Positions 9,112 to 17,729 of a DNA stretch of 64,000 bases are shown one piece after another (position 1 is the first letter of the stretch; the number at the start of each line of letters is the position of its first letter). The notes beneath the pieces were generated by a model. That model was given only the letters and a program-made list of their open reading frames with translations, was not told where the DNA came from and ran no database searches. Source of the DNA: Haladaptatus sp. DYF46 (GTDB lineage: Archaea; Halobacteriota; Halobacteria; Halobacteriales; Haladaptataceae); contig NZ_JAJFAY010000002.1 in assembly GCF_021083305.1 (NCBI RefSeq), positions 310,001 to 374,000 on the forward strand, in the 5' to 3' direction. Made by a program: the position numbers and the translations under genes.

Positions 9112-10758
9112 ATGCCGACTGACCCCGAGACAAACTACGACCCCGAGATGGGGAAGAAGTTCATTTTCGTCACAGGGGGCGTCATGTCCGGACTTGGCAA
9201 AGGCATTACCGCCGCGAGCACTGGGCGACTGCTCGCAAACGCCGGGTTCGACGTGACCGCCGTGAAAATCGACCCGTATCTGAACGTGGACGCGGGGACG
9301 ATGAATCCCTATCAGCATGGTGAAGTGTACGTACTGAAAGACGGTGGCGAGGTCGATCTCGATCTGGGGAACTACGAACGGTTCCTCGACATCGACATGA
9401 CCTTCGACCACAACATCACGACCGGCAAGGCCTACCAGTACGTCATCGAGAAGGAACGCGCCGGGGACTATCTGGGCAAGACGGTCCAGATCATCCCGCA
9501 CATCACGGACGAGATCAAGCGCCGCATCCGCGAGGCCGCCGAGGGCCACGACGTGTGTATCGTCGAAGTGGGCGGCACCGTGGGCGACATCGAAAGCATG
9601 CCGTTCCTCGAAGCGCTGCGCCAGTTCGCCACGGAACAGGACGACGACGATTTCCTCTTGACCCACGTCACCCTCGTCCCGCACTCGAAGAACGGCGAGC
9701 AGAAGACGAAACCGACCCAGCACAGCGTGAAGGAACTCCGGAGCATCGGCCTGCAACCCGACGTGCTCGTCGGGCGCTGTAGCGACGGACTCGAACCGAA
9801 GACCAAGGAGAAAATCGCGCTGTTCTGCGACGTGCCGACCGACGCCGTGTTCTCGAACCCCGACGTGGAGGACATCTACCACGTCCCGCTCGTCGTCGAG
9901 GAAGAAGGCTTGGACGAGTACGTCATGGAGCAACTCTCCCTGACGGAGCAGGCGGTCCCGAGCGACGACCGAAGCACCGCGTGGCGCGAACTCGTCACGC
10001 GAGAAACCGAGGGCGAAGTCGATATCGCGCTGGTCGGCAAGTACGCGCTCGAAGACGCCTACATGTCCATCCACGAGGCGCTCAAACACGCCGGACTGGA
10101 GAAGAACGTGGACGTCAACGTCCTCTGGGTGGACGCGGACGAGATGGACGACGACCACGAGGAACGTCTCAAGGAGGCCGACGGAATCGTCGTTCCCGGC
10201 GGATTCGGCAGTCGCGGAACCGAAGGCAAAATCGAGGCCATCCGCTACGCCCGGGAACACGACGTTCCGTTCCTCGGTCTCTGTCTCGGCTTCCAGATGG
10301 CCGTCGTGGAGTACGCCCGGGACGTCCTCGGACTGGACGATGCGAACTCCGCCGAACTCGACGCCGACACGGCACACCCCGTCATCGATATCCTGCCCGA
10401 GCAGTACGAAGTGGAGGACATGGGCGGAACGATGCGCCTCGGCGCACACGAAACTGACATCGAAGCGGGAACGCTCGCGGAGCGGGTGTACGGCGCGACG
10501 AGTTGCACGGAGCGCCACCGCCACCGCTACGAGGTGAACCCCGAATACTTCGAGGACTTCGAAGGGGAGGACCTCGTCTTCTCCGGGCGCGCCGGAAACC
10601 GGATGGAAATCCTCGAACTGGACGACCACCCGTACTTCTTCGGGACGCAGTTCCACCCCGAGTTCCGCTCCCGACCCGACCGCGCGAGTCCGCCGTTCGT
10701 CGGCCTCCTCGATGCGGTCCTCGACGAAGCGGAGACGAGAGAGGAGGTAGAAGCCTGA
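9112..10758 (+). CDS. pyrG: CTP synthase
   Basis: A 548-residue enzyme that makes CTP from UTP, ATP and glutamine. The synthetase domain (about 1-275) starts after a short extension with [17 protein letters not shown], the P-loop, and has [17 protein letters not shown]. The class I glutaminase domain carries the nucleophile in FLGLCLGFQ and the His/Glu pair in FHPEF. The ATG at 9112 fits the usual haloarchaeal start (MPTDPET); upstream in-frame codons lie in the repeat region. Its stop overlaps the guaA start by one base, so the two genes are translationally coupled. Confidence 0.97.
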   Translation: MPTDPETNYDPEMGKKFIFVTGGVMSGLGKGITAASTGRLLANAGFDVTAVKIDPYLNVDAGTMNPYQHGEVYVLKDGGEVDLDLGNYERFLDIDMTFDHNITTGKAYQYVIEKERAGDYLGKTVQIIPHITDEIKRRIREAAEGHDVCIVEVGGTVGDIESMPFLEALRQFATEQDDDDFLLTHVTLVPHSKNGEQKTKPTQHSVKELRSIGLQPDVLVGRCSDGLEPKTKEKIALFCDVPTDAVFSNPDVEDIYHVPLVVEEEGLDEYVMEQLSLTEQAVPSDDRSTAWRELVTRETEGEVDIALVGKYALEDAYMSIHEALKHAGLEKNVDVNVLWVDADEMDDDHEERLKEADGIVVPGGFGSRGTEGKIEAIRYAREHDVPFLGLCLGFQMAVVEYARDVLGLDDANSAELDADTAHPVIDILPEQYEVEDMGGTMRLGAHETDIEAGTLAERVYGATSCTERHRHRYEVNPEYFEDFEGEDLVFSGRAGNRMEILELDDHPYFFGTQFHPEFRSRPDRASPPFVGLLDAVLDEAETREEVEA

Positions 10759-11675
10759 TGGTAGACACTGGTACATTCATCGAGGAAGCAGTCGCGGAGA
10801 TTCGAGAAGCGGTCGGCGACTCACACGCAATCATCGCGCTGTCGGGCGGCGTCGATTCGTCCGTCGCCGCCGGACTCGCGTACAAGGCCATCGGCGACCA
10901 ACTCACGCCGGTCTACGTCGATACCGGCCTGATGCGCAAGGGAGAGACCGATCAGATTCGAAAGACGTTCTCCTACATGAGTTCGCTGGAGGTCGTGGAA
11001 GCCGAAGACCGATTCTTCGACGCGCTGTCGGGCGTCATCGACCCCGAGGAGAAGCGGAAGGTCATCGGCGAGCAGTTCATCCGCGAGTTCGAGCGCGAGG
11101 CGCGCGTCACGGACGCCGATTACCTCGTGCAGGGGACGATTTACCCCGACCGAATCGAGAGCGAGGGCGGCATCAAGTCCCACCACAACGTCGGCGGCCT
11201 GCCGGACGTGGTGGACTTCGACGGCATCGTGGAACCCGTCCGCGACCTCTACAAGGACGAGGTGCGCGAGGTCGCTCGCGCCCTCGGCATGGAGGAGATA
11301 ATCGCAGAACGCATGCCGTTCCCCGGTCCGGGACTGGCCGTGCGCGTCGTCGGCGAAGTCACGCCCGAGAAGGCGCAGGTCGCGCGCGAGGCGTGTCACG
11401 TCGTCGAAGAGGAACTGGAGGAGTACGACCCGTGGCAGGCGTTCGCCGCCGTCGTCGGCAAGGGAACCGGCGTCAAAGGCGACAACCGCGTTCACGGCTG
11501 GATCGTCGCGGTGCGGTCGGTCGAGTCGCGCGACGGCATGACCGCCCGCGCACAGGAACTCGACTGGGACACGCTCCAGCGCATTCAATCGCGCATCACC
11601 GGCCAGAACGAGAACGTCGCCCGCGTCGTCTACGACGTGACACATAAACCTCCGGCGACCATCGAGTACGAGTGA
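10758..11675 (+). CDS. guaAB: GMP synthase, ATP-pyrophosphatase subunit (subunit B)
   Basis: A 305-residue protein that aminates XMP to GMP using ammonia supplied by a separate glutaminase subunit, the split arrangement normal in archaea. It has the PP-loop [10 protein letters not shown] near residue 27, and the C-terminal dimerisation domain ends KPPATIEYE, the conserved XMP-binding tail. The ATG overlaps the pyrG stop (TGATG). The glutaminase subunit is not in this window. The following small gene overlaps by one base, giving a pyrG-guaAB-small gene operon. Confidence 0.96.
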   Translation: MVDTGTFIEEAVAEIREAVGDSHAIIALSGGVDSSVAAGLAYKAIGDQLTPVYVDTGLMRKGETDQIRKTFSYMSSLEVVEAEDRFFDALSGVIDPEEKRKVIGEQFIREFEREARVTDADYLVQGTIYPDRIESEGGIKSHHNVGGLPDVVDFDGIVEPVRDLYKDEVREVARALGMEEIIAERMPFPGPGLAVRVVGEVTPEKAQVAREACHVVEEELEEYDPWQAFAAVVGKGTGVKGDNRVHGWIVAVRSVESRDGMTARAQELDWDTLQRIQSRITGQNENVARVVYDVTHKPPATIEYE

Positions 11676-11995
11676 TGCGCGCAGTCATCGCAGGTCCGGA
11701 CGACGGTGAACTCGGTCACGCCCTCGAAACCGAGGGCGTCGAATTGACGACTGTCGACGGTGTCGCCTCCCGCCCCGCGCTCGAAGACGCGGCCATCCAC
11801 GATGCCGACCTGTTCGTCCTCACGGACGTCGGACAGGCCACGGCGATCGCGGTCGCGAAGGACGTGAACCCGGACGTTCGCGTCGTCGTCTACGACGAGG
11901 ATTCCATCCCCGAATTCGCTCGGAGTCAGGCCGACCTCATCGTGAACCCGAACGTCCTCGATGTAAGTGCGGTCGCCGAGGAGTTGGCGGCCTGA
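11675..11995 (+). CDS. Small conserved haloarchaeal protein (DUF7126-like)
   Basis: A 106-residue protein with an alternating beta-alpha pattern: [45 protein letters not shown], then LIVNPNVLD. This resembles half of a Rossmann-like (TrkA-N type) fold. I recall this family as a small partner that follows guaAB in haloarchaea and is sometimes mislabelled CTP synthetase; the family name is from memory. The ATG at 11675 overlaps the guaAB stop, so the gene is co-translated and may sense a nucleotide. Function unknown. Confidence 0.8.
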   Translation: MRAVIAGPDDGELGHALETEGVELTTVDGVASRPALEDAAIHDADLFVLTDVGQATAIAVAKDVNPDVRVVVYDEDSIPEFARSQADLIVNPNVLDVSAVAEELAA

Positions 11996-12121
11996 ACGGT
12001 CGATAGAAACTCCGAAAACAGGGGAGAGCGACGAAAAGCAGGAGGCGAACGCGGCGAAGAAGAACCGACGGTATCCGCCGAAATGGGCAGGGTTAATCCC
12101 CTGCTCCGACGAGCATTTTTC

Positions 12122-12526
12122 ATGAGCTACGAAATCCGTGACGAACTGCCGACTCCCGAGGAGTTCGTCGCCCTCCGCGACGCCGCCGACATGGCACCGC
12201 GAAGCGTGGAAGGAGTCGAACGGGGATTGCCGAACTCGGTGTTCGGCGTGACTGCCGTCGACGACGAAACCGGCGAGACGGTCGGCATGGCTCGCATCAT
12301 CGGCGACGGCGGGTCGGTTTACCAAATCGGCGACATGGCGGTCCACCCCGACCACCAGCGACGGGGATTGGGCTCGCGCATGATGGAGCGGTTGATGGAA
12401 TATCTGGAGGAGAACGCACCCGAAAGGGCATACGTCAACCTCATGGCCGACGTGGAGGGCTTTTACGAGCAGTTCGGCTTCGAGTACACTGCACCCGCTT
12501 CGCGCGGGATGTACCGACGGATGTGA
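12122..12526 (+). CDS. GNAT family N-acetyltransferase
   Basis: A 134-residue acetyltransferase. The acetyl-CoA-binding motif A is DMAVHPDHQRRGLGSRMM near residues 70-88, and the C-terminal AYVNLMADVEGFYEQFGFE is the usual last part of the fold. The start at 12122 (MSYEIRDELP) is preferred because the upstream in-frame codons do not match the family. The acceptor substrate is unknown; this GNAT subgroup includes many uncharacterised amino-group acetylases. Confidence 0.88.
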   Translation: MSYEIRDELPTPEEFVALRDAADMAPRSVEGVERGLPNSVFGVTAVDDETGETVGMARIIGDGGSVYQIGDMAVHPDHQRRGLGSRMMERLMEYLEENAPERAYVNLMADVEGFYEQFGFEYTAPASRGMYRRM

Positions 12527-12959
12527 CGACTATCCGGATGTGTGACGACTACGGAGTTCGTTTTTCGTCGTCGTCGTTTGGTTTGGACGTTGCTACGTGA
12601 GATTCTCCGTGTCACCTCTGTCGGTCACTTTCGGGGACGGCTTGCTCGAAAGTGACCATCAGTTTTCTATCTCGTGGTTGTTTTACTGTGACCGCAAGTA
12701 CAGACGTCACTGAAACCGCCACCGCACCGCTACCGCAACAACCACTCCCTCCCCAACCTATTGCGTTCCTCACTTCGTTGCGGTACTCATCCCTCGCACG
12801 ACTTCACCGGGACGACACGGCCGATGGCTCACGGCGTTGCCGTTCGCTTTCGAGGTTTCTTCGAAACCTCGCTGACCTCGTCGCCCCGCCAGCGCGCGCC
12901 ACGTTGATCAGTCGGTCAGTTGTGAGGATGTTCCTATCGTTCTTCGCGCGTTCGACGGT
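12527..12959. other. Intergenic region with hairpins and repeat copy B
   Basis: No convincing gene. It contains an 11-bp perfect hairpin (12623-12633 with 12647-12657, GGTCACTTTCG and complement), then copy B of the dispersed element, then a 9-bp hairpin (12851-12859 with 12863-12871). It lies between two convergent genes. Confidence 0.7.
12690..12905 (+). repeat. Dispersed noncoding element, copy B
   Basis: The fullest plus-strand copy: ACAGACGTCAC, an ACCGCACCGC-rich stretch, CTCCCTCCCCAACC, ATTGCGTTCCTCACT, GGTACTCATCCCTCGCACG, then a hairpin CGAGGTTTC/GAAACCTCG with a 3-base loop, then CGCCAGCGCGCGCCA. Copy C on the minus strand near 58870-59020 matches the same blocks in order but has a different hairpin. 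Confidence 0.75.
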
Positions 12960-13631
12960 TCACAGCGAATCTGCGAGTTCGCGGAGGCGTTCGCTGCCGT
13001 CGCGGAGGAAGGGAACGCCGTGGCCCATCGCGGCCACCTCGAAGTCGGGGGTTCGGGATTCGAGCGAGACGATGCTGTCGCGGACCGCCTCGGTGTCGTA
13101 ACTCATCGCCCACGCGGAGGGGGTCAACTTCCCGTGGTCTTCGAAAACGAGGTCGCCGAGGAAGGCCACGTCCAGCGACTCGCTGACGTAGGCCATGTGG
13201 CCGGGCGAGTGACCCGGCGTGGCGTAGGCCGTGAAACTCCCGATTTCGTCGCCGTCCACGACGGCGACGACCTCCTCGTCGGGACTGGAGAGGAGCGGGC
13301 GCGTGGCGAGTTGAAACGCTCCCTTGTGGTTGTGCCAGTCGGGTGCGTCCGCGCCGGAGAGGAGCGGCGCGTCCGCTTCGCCCACGTAGATCGACGCGTC
13401 GAACGGCAGACGTGCGAGCGAGCCGACGTGGTCGAGGTCGTAGTGGGTTATCAGCACCCGGTCCACGTCGTTGATGGAGTAGCCCGCCTCCCGGACGCCG
13501 CGCATGATGTCGCCGCTGTCGAATGGCGTCCCGGCGTCCACGAGGGTCAGATCGCCGTCATCGTCGGCGAGATAGCAGTTCACGCTCCCGAGGTCGAGCC
13601 ACCACACGTCGTCCGCGAGTTGCGTCACCAT
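12960..13631 (-). CDS. MBL-fold metallohydrolase
   Basis: A 223-residue metallo-beta-lactamase-fold hydrolase. The zinc site is ITHYDLDHVGS (the HxHxDH form with Tyr in place of the first spacing residue, H-Y-D-L-D-H), followed by PGHSPGHMAY, FLGDLVF and a late His in AMGHGVPF. This is the glyoxalase II-like/Zn hydrolase group. The first motif reads THYDLDH, so the usual first His pair is present. The ATG at 13631 begins MVTQLADDVWWLD, typical for the group. Substrate unknown. Confidence 0.88.
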   Translation of the reverse strand: MVTQLADDVWWLDLGSVNCYLADDDGDLTLVDAGTPFDSGDIMRGVREAGYSINDVDRVLITHYDLDHVGSLARLPFDASIYVGEADAPLLSGADAPDWHNHKGAFQLATRPLLSSPDEEVVAVVDGDEIGSFTAYATPGHSPGHMAYVSESLDVAFLGDLVFEDHGKLTPSAWAMSYDTEAVRDSIVSLESRTPDFEVAAMGHGVPFLRDGSERLRELADSL

Positions 13632-13703
13632 ACGGGAACTACGACGGCCAGCCACTTGAGCGTAAACAGGTGATTTTTGGTGATTGGAGACGCAGTGTAG
13701 GCT

Positions 13704-13937
13704 ATGGGAACGCCACTGCCAACCGAGACGCGCGACATCGACCGGTGGCGCGCGACGAAGGCCGTCATTCCGTTTCTCGCACTCGGGCTGTTCGACCTCG
13801 TACTCATCCTCGGGTGGGGACTCAATCCGCTCTGGGGCTTCGCCATCCTGCCGCCGATGCTCTTCATCAGCGTGCTGGCGTGGATCAGCTTCAAGTCCGG
13901 GTTCATCGACGAGAACACGGAGCACGCGGAGGAGTAG
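13704..13937 (+). CDS. Small two-helix membrane protein
   Basis: A 77-residue protein with two predicted membrane segments (about residues 20-39 and 42-62) and a charged tail (DENTEHAEE). It starts two codons before a run of purines and its stop is one base before the GTG of the cupin gene, so the two are very probably co-transcribed. No known motif; function unknown. Confidence 0.65.
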   Translation: MGTPLPTETRDIDRWRATKAVIPFLALGLFDLVLILGWGLNPLWGFAILPPMLFISVLAWISFKSGFIDENTEHAEE

Positions 13938-13938
13938 C

Positions 13939-14250
13939 GTGTTGGACCGCATCCCAGACCTCGACCCGGACGACGGCGAGGTGCTGACGGAGGAACTGGT
14001 CGTCACCGACGACGTTCTCGTGAAAGCCTTCGCACTGGGACCCGACGCCGAACTCAGCCCGCACGAACACGGCGACAGCACGAACGTCTTTCACGTCCTC
14101 GCGGGCGAGGTAACGGTGATTCAGGACGACGAGGAGGAGACGGTTTCCGCTCCCGGCGTCGTCCTCCACGAGCGCGGCGTCGTCCACGGCGCGCGAAACG
14201 ATTCGGACGGCGTGGCGATGCTGACGGCGAGCCTCTGTCCGCTCCCGTGA
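13939..14250 (+). CDS. Cupin-domain protein
   Basis: A 103-residue single cupin barrel. The metal-binding motif 1 is LSPHEHGDSTNVFHVLAGEV (His, His, Glu-like pattern) and motif 2 is VVLHERGVVHGARN. It starts with GTG at 13939, one base after the previous stop, because no ATG gives the full barrel. Small cupins of this kind bind a metal and act as isomerases, dioxygenases or sensors; which applies here is not visible. Probably translated with the small membrane protein upstream. Confidence 0.82.
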   Translation: MLDRIPDLDPDDGEVLTEELVVTDDVLVKAFALGPDAELSPHEHGDSTNVFHVLAGEVTVIQDDEEETVSAPGVVLHERGVVHGARNDSDGVAMLTASLCPLP

Positions 14251-14320
14251 ACTCGTAGGTATGTTTTCGTCGGTTTGGGTGCGAAAGATATTTGTTCAGT
14301 ATCGCCGACAATAACTAGCG

Positions 14321-14521
14321 ATGAACGATTCCCTCCGACGGTTCGCGCTCGGATTGTACGCCCTGTGGCTTCTCACCACCGTCTTACTGATTCTCGGAAA
14401 GTACACACCGTTCCCGACGGTTCCGGGCGTCCACGACGCGGTCGTGTTCGGCGCAGTAATTCTGACGTTAGGTGGTGCCGGAAGACTCGCTCGGGACGGG
14501 TATCGGCGGTTCGTCGCCTGA
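14321..14521 (+). CDS. Small membrane protein
   Basis: A 66-residue protein with two predicted membrane segments (about residues 8-27 and 38-55) and a basic C-terminus (RLARDGYRRFVA). A TATA-like AAAGATATTTG stretch lies about 35 bases upstream. No motif recognised and no clear partner. Confidence 0.6.
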   Translation: MNDSLRRFALGLYALWLLTTVLLILGKYTPFPTVPGVHDAVVFGAVILTLGGAGRLARDGYRRFVA

Positions 14522-14685
14522 ATCTCGTGTCCGCTTCTCTCGTCCGCCTCCGTTCGTTCTCCTTCTCTCGTTCGCCTCCCATTCCTCATCCTCGAAGTTG
14601 CAGTTCCGTCCAAAAATTCGCACACCCGCTAGCCGACGTGACCGTTTTCGGAACGTCTTTGAAACCGCGATACATCCCCGCTTGC

Positions 14686-15732
14686 ATGAACCGAATCATC
14701 GGGGAACGCGAGTTGGACGAGACGCCGTTCTCCGCGGAAGAGGCACGGGAAACCTTCAGGCAGATGGTTCTCTCCCGGCGATTCGACGAGCGCGCGATCG
14801 CCCTCCAACGACGTGGCTGGATGAGCAGTTGGCCCCCGTATCGCGGACAGGAAGCCTCGCAGGTCGGTGCCGCGCTGGCGATGGCCGACGACGATTGGCT
14901 CTTCCCAACCTACCGCTCGAACGGGATGCAGGTCGCACGCGGCGTCCCCATCAGCGACATCCTGCTGTTCCGCCGCGGACGCCCGGAGTTCAACTCCGAC
15001 CACGATGTCCCCACCTTTCCCCAAGCGGTTCCCATCGCCACGCAAATCCCCCACGCGGCGGGCGCGGGCATGGCGATGAACTACCGCGGCGACGAGGACG
15101 CCGTGGTGTGTTACTTCGGCGACGGCGCGACGAGCGAGGGCGACTTCCACGAGGGACTGAACTTCGCGGGCGTGTTCGACGCGCCGGTCGTCTTCTTCTG
15201 TGAGAACAACAACTGGGCCATCAGCCTTCCGCGACACAAACAGACCGCGAGCGAGAGCATCGCCGTCAAGGCCGACGCCTACGGTTTCGAGGGCGTGCAG
15301 GTGGACGGCAACGACCCGCTCGCGGTCCGCGAGACGGTCGCCGACGCGCTCGATTCGGCCCGGAAGGGCAAACCCGTTCTCGTGGAGAGTCTCACTTATC
15401 GACAGGGTGCCCACACCACGAGCGACGACCCGAGCAAGTACGAGGACGTGGAACGTGACCTGCCGGAGTGGCGAAAGGCCGACCCCCTCGAACGCTACGA
15501 GTCGTGGCTCCGCGAGCGGGACCTCATCGACGACGAGTTCGTGGAGGAGGTCCACGACGAGGCGGACGAAATCCTTGCAGAGGCGGTCGAGGAGGCCGAA
15601 TCCGTCGAGGACCCCGACCCGCACGACGTGTTCGACCGGGTGTACGCGGACGTTCCGCCGCGCCTTCGGGAACAGCGAGAATGGCTCGACTCGTTCCTCG
15701 AAGACAACGACGTGTACGAACTGGAACACTGA
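14686..15732 (+). CDS. 2-oxoacid dehydrogenase E1 component, alpha subunit
   Basis: A 348-residue thiamine-diphosphate enzyme of the pyruvate / branched-chain 2-oxoacid dehydrogenase E1-alpha family. The ThDP motif is visible as GDGATSEGDFHEGLN through ENNNWAIS (the GDG-x~26-NN signature), preceded by RGQEASQVG and FPTYRSNG. A phosphorylation-loop-like AHTTSDDPSKY segment follows. The ATG at 14686 gives the usual MNRIIGERELDETPFS N-terminus. The beta subunit, E2 and E3 are not adjacent, so the partner must be encoded elsewhere if the enzyme is active. Confidence 0.92.
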   Translation: MNRIIGERELDETPFSAEEARETFRQMVLSRRFDERAIALQRRGWMSSWPPYRGQEASQVGAALAMADDDWLFPTYRSNGMQVARGVPISDILLFRRGRPEFNSDHDVPTFPQAVPIATQIPHAAGAGMAMNYRGDEDAVVCYFGDGATSEGDFHEGLNFAGVFDAPVVFFCENNNWAISLPRHKQTASESIAVKADAYGFEGVQVDGNDPLAVRETVADALDSARKGKPVLVESLTYRQGAHTTSDDPSKYEDVERDLPEWRKADPLERYESWLRERDLIDDEFVEEVHDEADEILAEAVEEAESVEDPDPHDVFDRVYADVPPRLREQREWLDSFLEDNDVYELEH

Positions 15733-15771
15733 GAAGAAGATACGAAAAGACACGCTCGGGAACCGAATTCG

Positions 15772-16002
15772 TCAGTCGATGGCGATGTACGTTTTCGTGT
15801 CCACGACGCCGTCGAGTCCCTGAATGGCGGACGACGACGTCTGGAGGACCTCGTACACCTCGTCCGTGTCCACCTCGACGACGATGTCGTAATCCCCGGC
15901 GACGATGTGCGCTTCCCCCACGTTCTCCAGGCCACGCACCGATTCGAGCAACCCTTGGGACTTTCCGGCGGCCGTGTTCACCATGATAAACGCGTGTACC
16001 AT
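15772..16002 (-). CDS. Stand-alone Lrp/AsnC ligand-binding (RAM) domain protein
   Basis: A 76-residue protein made only of the RAM sensor domain of Lrp/AsnC regulators: MVHAFIMVNTAAGKSQ, then VGEAHIVAGDYDIVVEVD, then a final VVDTKTYIAID strand. There is no DNA-binding helix-turn-helix, so it likely binds an amino acid or nucleotide and oligomerises with, or regulates, another protein. A close paralogue with the same length follows the TrkA-like gene at 16867. The two flank that gene. Confidence 0.88.
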   Translation of the reverse strand: MVHAFIMVNTAAGKSQGLLESVRGLENVGEAHIVAGDYDIVVEVDTDEVYEVLQTSSSAIQGLDGVVDTKTYIAID

Positions 16003-16175
16003 TGTGCCGTGTGATACTCTATCATGCGAGAAAAACCTTTGCCCGGACCGAACTGTCGTCGGGATTCCCCGGCGTATCCCCGTCCAGTACCGCGAACTGA
16101 CCGCTCCCGAGACGCATTGAGTACGGGGTTCTCTCCGGAGAAAGCTTATTCAACCCCTCTATCGTACGGAGTGAC

Positions 16176-16865
16176 ATGCGATTTGTTATCATAGGTTCCG
16201 GGAGGGTCGGCTTGCGAACCGCTCGCGTCCTTCGGGAGGAAGGTCACGAGGTGGTGCTGGTGGAAAACGACGCGAACAAAGCGAAACGCGCACGCACCGA
16301 CGGCTTCGAGGTGGTCGAGGGGGACGGGTCGCACGAGTCGGTCCTCGAACAGACGGACCTCGATAGGGCGGACGCCCTCGGCGGGTTGACGGGCGATTTG
16401 AACGTCAACTTCGCGGCCTGCATGGTCGGCAAACATCACGGCTGTCGGACCATCCTCCGAATCGACAACGACTACCGGGAGGACATCTACCGCAAGTTTG
16501 CGAGCGACGTGGACGAGGTGGTCTACCCCGAGCGACTGGGCGCTATCGGCGCGAAGAACGCCCTCCTCGGCGGGAACATCCGCGCCATCGCCGATATCGC
16601 ACAGAACCTGCAGGTGGTCGAACTCACCATCACCGAGGAATCACCCATGCGCGGGTACTCCATCAGCGAACTGGAACTGCCGGCCGACGCGCGGATTCTC
16701 GCGTTCGGGAAGCGCGGCGACAGAATCGGCATCCCGCTGCCCGACGACTCGCTCGAAGTCGGGGACAGGGTGGCCGTTCTCGCCGATTTCGCGGTGTTGG
16801 ACGATGTTCGGAGAATCCTCGTCGGCGACGGCAGTCGAGCAACCGCGGGTGCGGGGGGTGTCTGA
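16176..16865 (+). CDS. TrkA-family potassium uptake regulatory protein
   Basis: A 229-residue soluble regulator. Residues 1-120 form a TrkA-N (RCK) Rossmann domain with VIIGSGRVGLRTARVL for NAD binding and an ending acid VLVEND; residues 140-220 form a TrkA-C domain (SPMRGYSISELELPADARI). It gates a K+ transporter that is not in this window. A GGAG motif sits just before the ATG. The next gene, a RAM-domain protein, starts two bases after its stop, so the two are one operon. Confidence 0.92.
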   Translation: MRFVIIGSGRVGLRTARVLREEGHEVVLVENDANKAKRARTDGFEVVEGDGSHESVLEQTDLDRADALGGLTGDLNVNFAACMVGKHHGCRTILRIDNDYREDIYRKFASDVDEVVYPERLGAIGAKNALLGGNIRAIADIAQNLQVVELTITEESPMRGYSISELELPADARILAFGKRGDRIGIPLPDDSLEVGDRVAVLADFAVLDDVRRILVGDGSRATAGAGGV

Positions 16866-16866
16866 G

Positions 16867-17097
16867 ATGGTCGCCGCATACATCATGGTCAAGGCGAACA
16901 CGGGCGAAGCGGATCGGTTGAAGAACACGATCCTCGACATCGACGGCGTCGAGGATGCCCACATCGTCGCGGGAGACGTGGACATCATCGTGAAGGTGAA
17001 CGTCGAGAACCCCGCGGAAGTGAAGACCGTCGCCGCCGATGGGATCCAAGGAGTTCAGGGCGTCGAGGACACCCAAACGTACATCTCGATGGACTGA
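16867..17097 (+). CDS. Stand-alone Lrp/AsnC ligand-binding (RAM) domain protein
   Basis: A 76-residue RAM domain with no helix-turn-helix: MVAAYIMVKANTGEADR, AHIVAGDVDIIVKVN and VEDTQTYISMD. It is clearly a paralogue of the protein encoded at 15772-16002. It begins one base after the TrkA-like stop, so it is translated with that regulator and probably gives it an amino-acid- or ligand-sensing input. The pairing is seen in the sequence; the functional link is inference. Confidence 0.9.
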   Translation: MVAAYIMVKANTGEADRLKNTILDIDGVEDAHIVAGDVDIIVKVNVENPAEVKTVAADGIQGVQGVEDTQTYISMD

Positions 17098-17143
17098 TTT
17101 TCGACGCAAGAGGATCGCATACGACGCACCTTGCGTCTGGCAC

Positions 17144-17194
17144 CGTTTTTCACGTTCGGTATCGTTTTCCGGACACGCTCAATACCGTTTTTCA
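17144..17194 (+). terminator. Tandem oligo-T terminator
   Basis: Three T-runs follow the TrkA/RAM operon, two of them in the repeated string CCGTTTTTCAC (about 17144 and 17185). This is a typical archaeal multi-tract terminator. Confidence 0.45.
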
Positions 17195-17234
17195 CAAGTC
17201 GATGTCTCGGGCACGATGTACCGCTTGCCGATAA

Positions 17235-17696
17235 CTAGTCGTACGACTGGTGTGCTCGGTCCAGCATCCCGGCGGCGGGTTCGTCGTAGTCGTATCCCGG
17301 AATGAGTCCCTGCATCCACGTTCCCTCGGCGAAATCGACGATGGCCTTCGCGTCCTCCGCCGCCTTGTCGGGGTAGCCCGACAAGGCGACTTCGAGGACG
17401 ACGACGTCGTCCGAGAGTTCTATCGTCGGTGGCGTCGCCTCGTCCGACGAGACGACCGTGTGGGCGTCCTCCAACCGGAGTTCGAGCGTTTCGAACCAGC
17501 CGGATTCCACCACGTCGGCGACCGAATCGTCGGAGACGACGGCCGAAAGCGTCGGCATCCGGACGGTCACTTCGACGGGGTCCGTGAGGGACGCGTGACC
17601 GTCGAACGACGACGTGGTCACGACGAAGCCGTCATCGTTCCGCTCGAAACCGTCGTGCAGGCGAAACGCACGTTCGACTGCATTGGTTTGTGTCAT
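17235..17696 (-). CDS. DUF5813-like haloarchaeal protein
   Basis: A 153-residue soluble acidic protein starting MTQTNAVERAFRLHDGFE, with VEVTVRMPTLSAVV and a final YDYDEPAAGMLDRAHQSYD. I recognise this as a conserved haloarchaeal family (DUF5813 by memory) of unknown function. It is the last gene on the minus strand after the CHAT gene, with 33 bases between them, so it may be read through from that unit or have its own promoter. Confidence 0.8.
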   Translation of the reverse strand: MTQTNAVERAFRLHDGFERNDDGFVVTTSSFDGHASLTDPVEVTVRMPTLSAVVSDDSVADVVESGWFETLELRLEDAHTVVSSDEATPPTIELSDDVVVLEVALSGYPDKAAEDAKAIVDFAEGTWMQGLIPGYDYDEPAAGMLDRAHQSYD

Positions 17697-17729
17697 TGAT
17701 TGCCCGTAGGCCCGGCGGACGGAAGAGCG

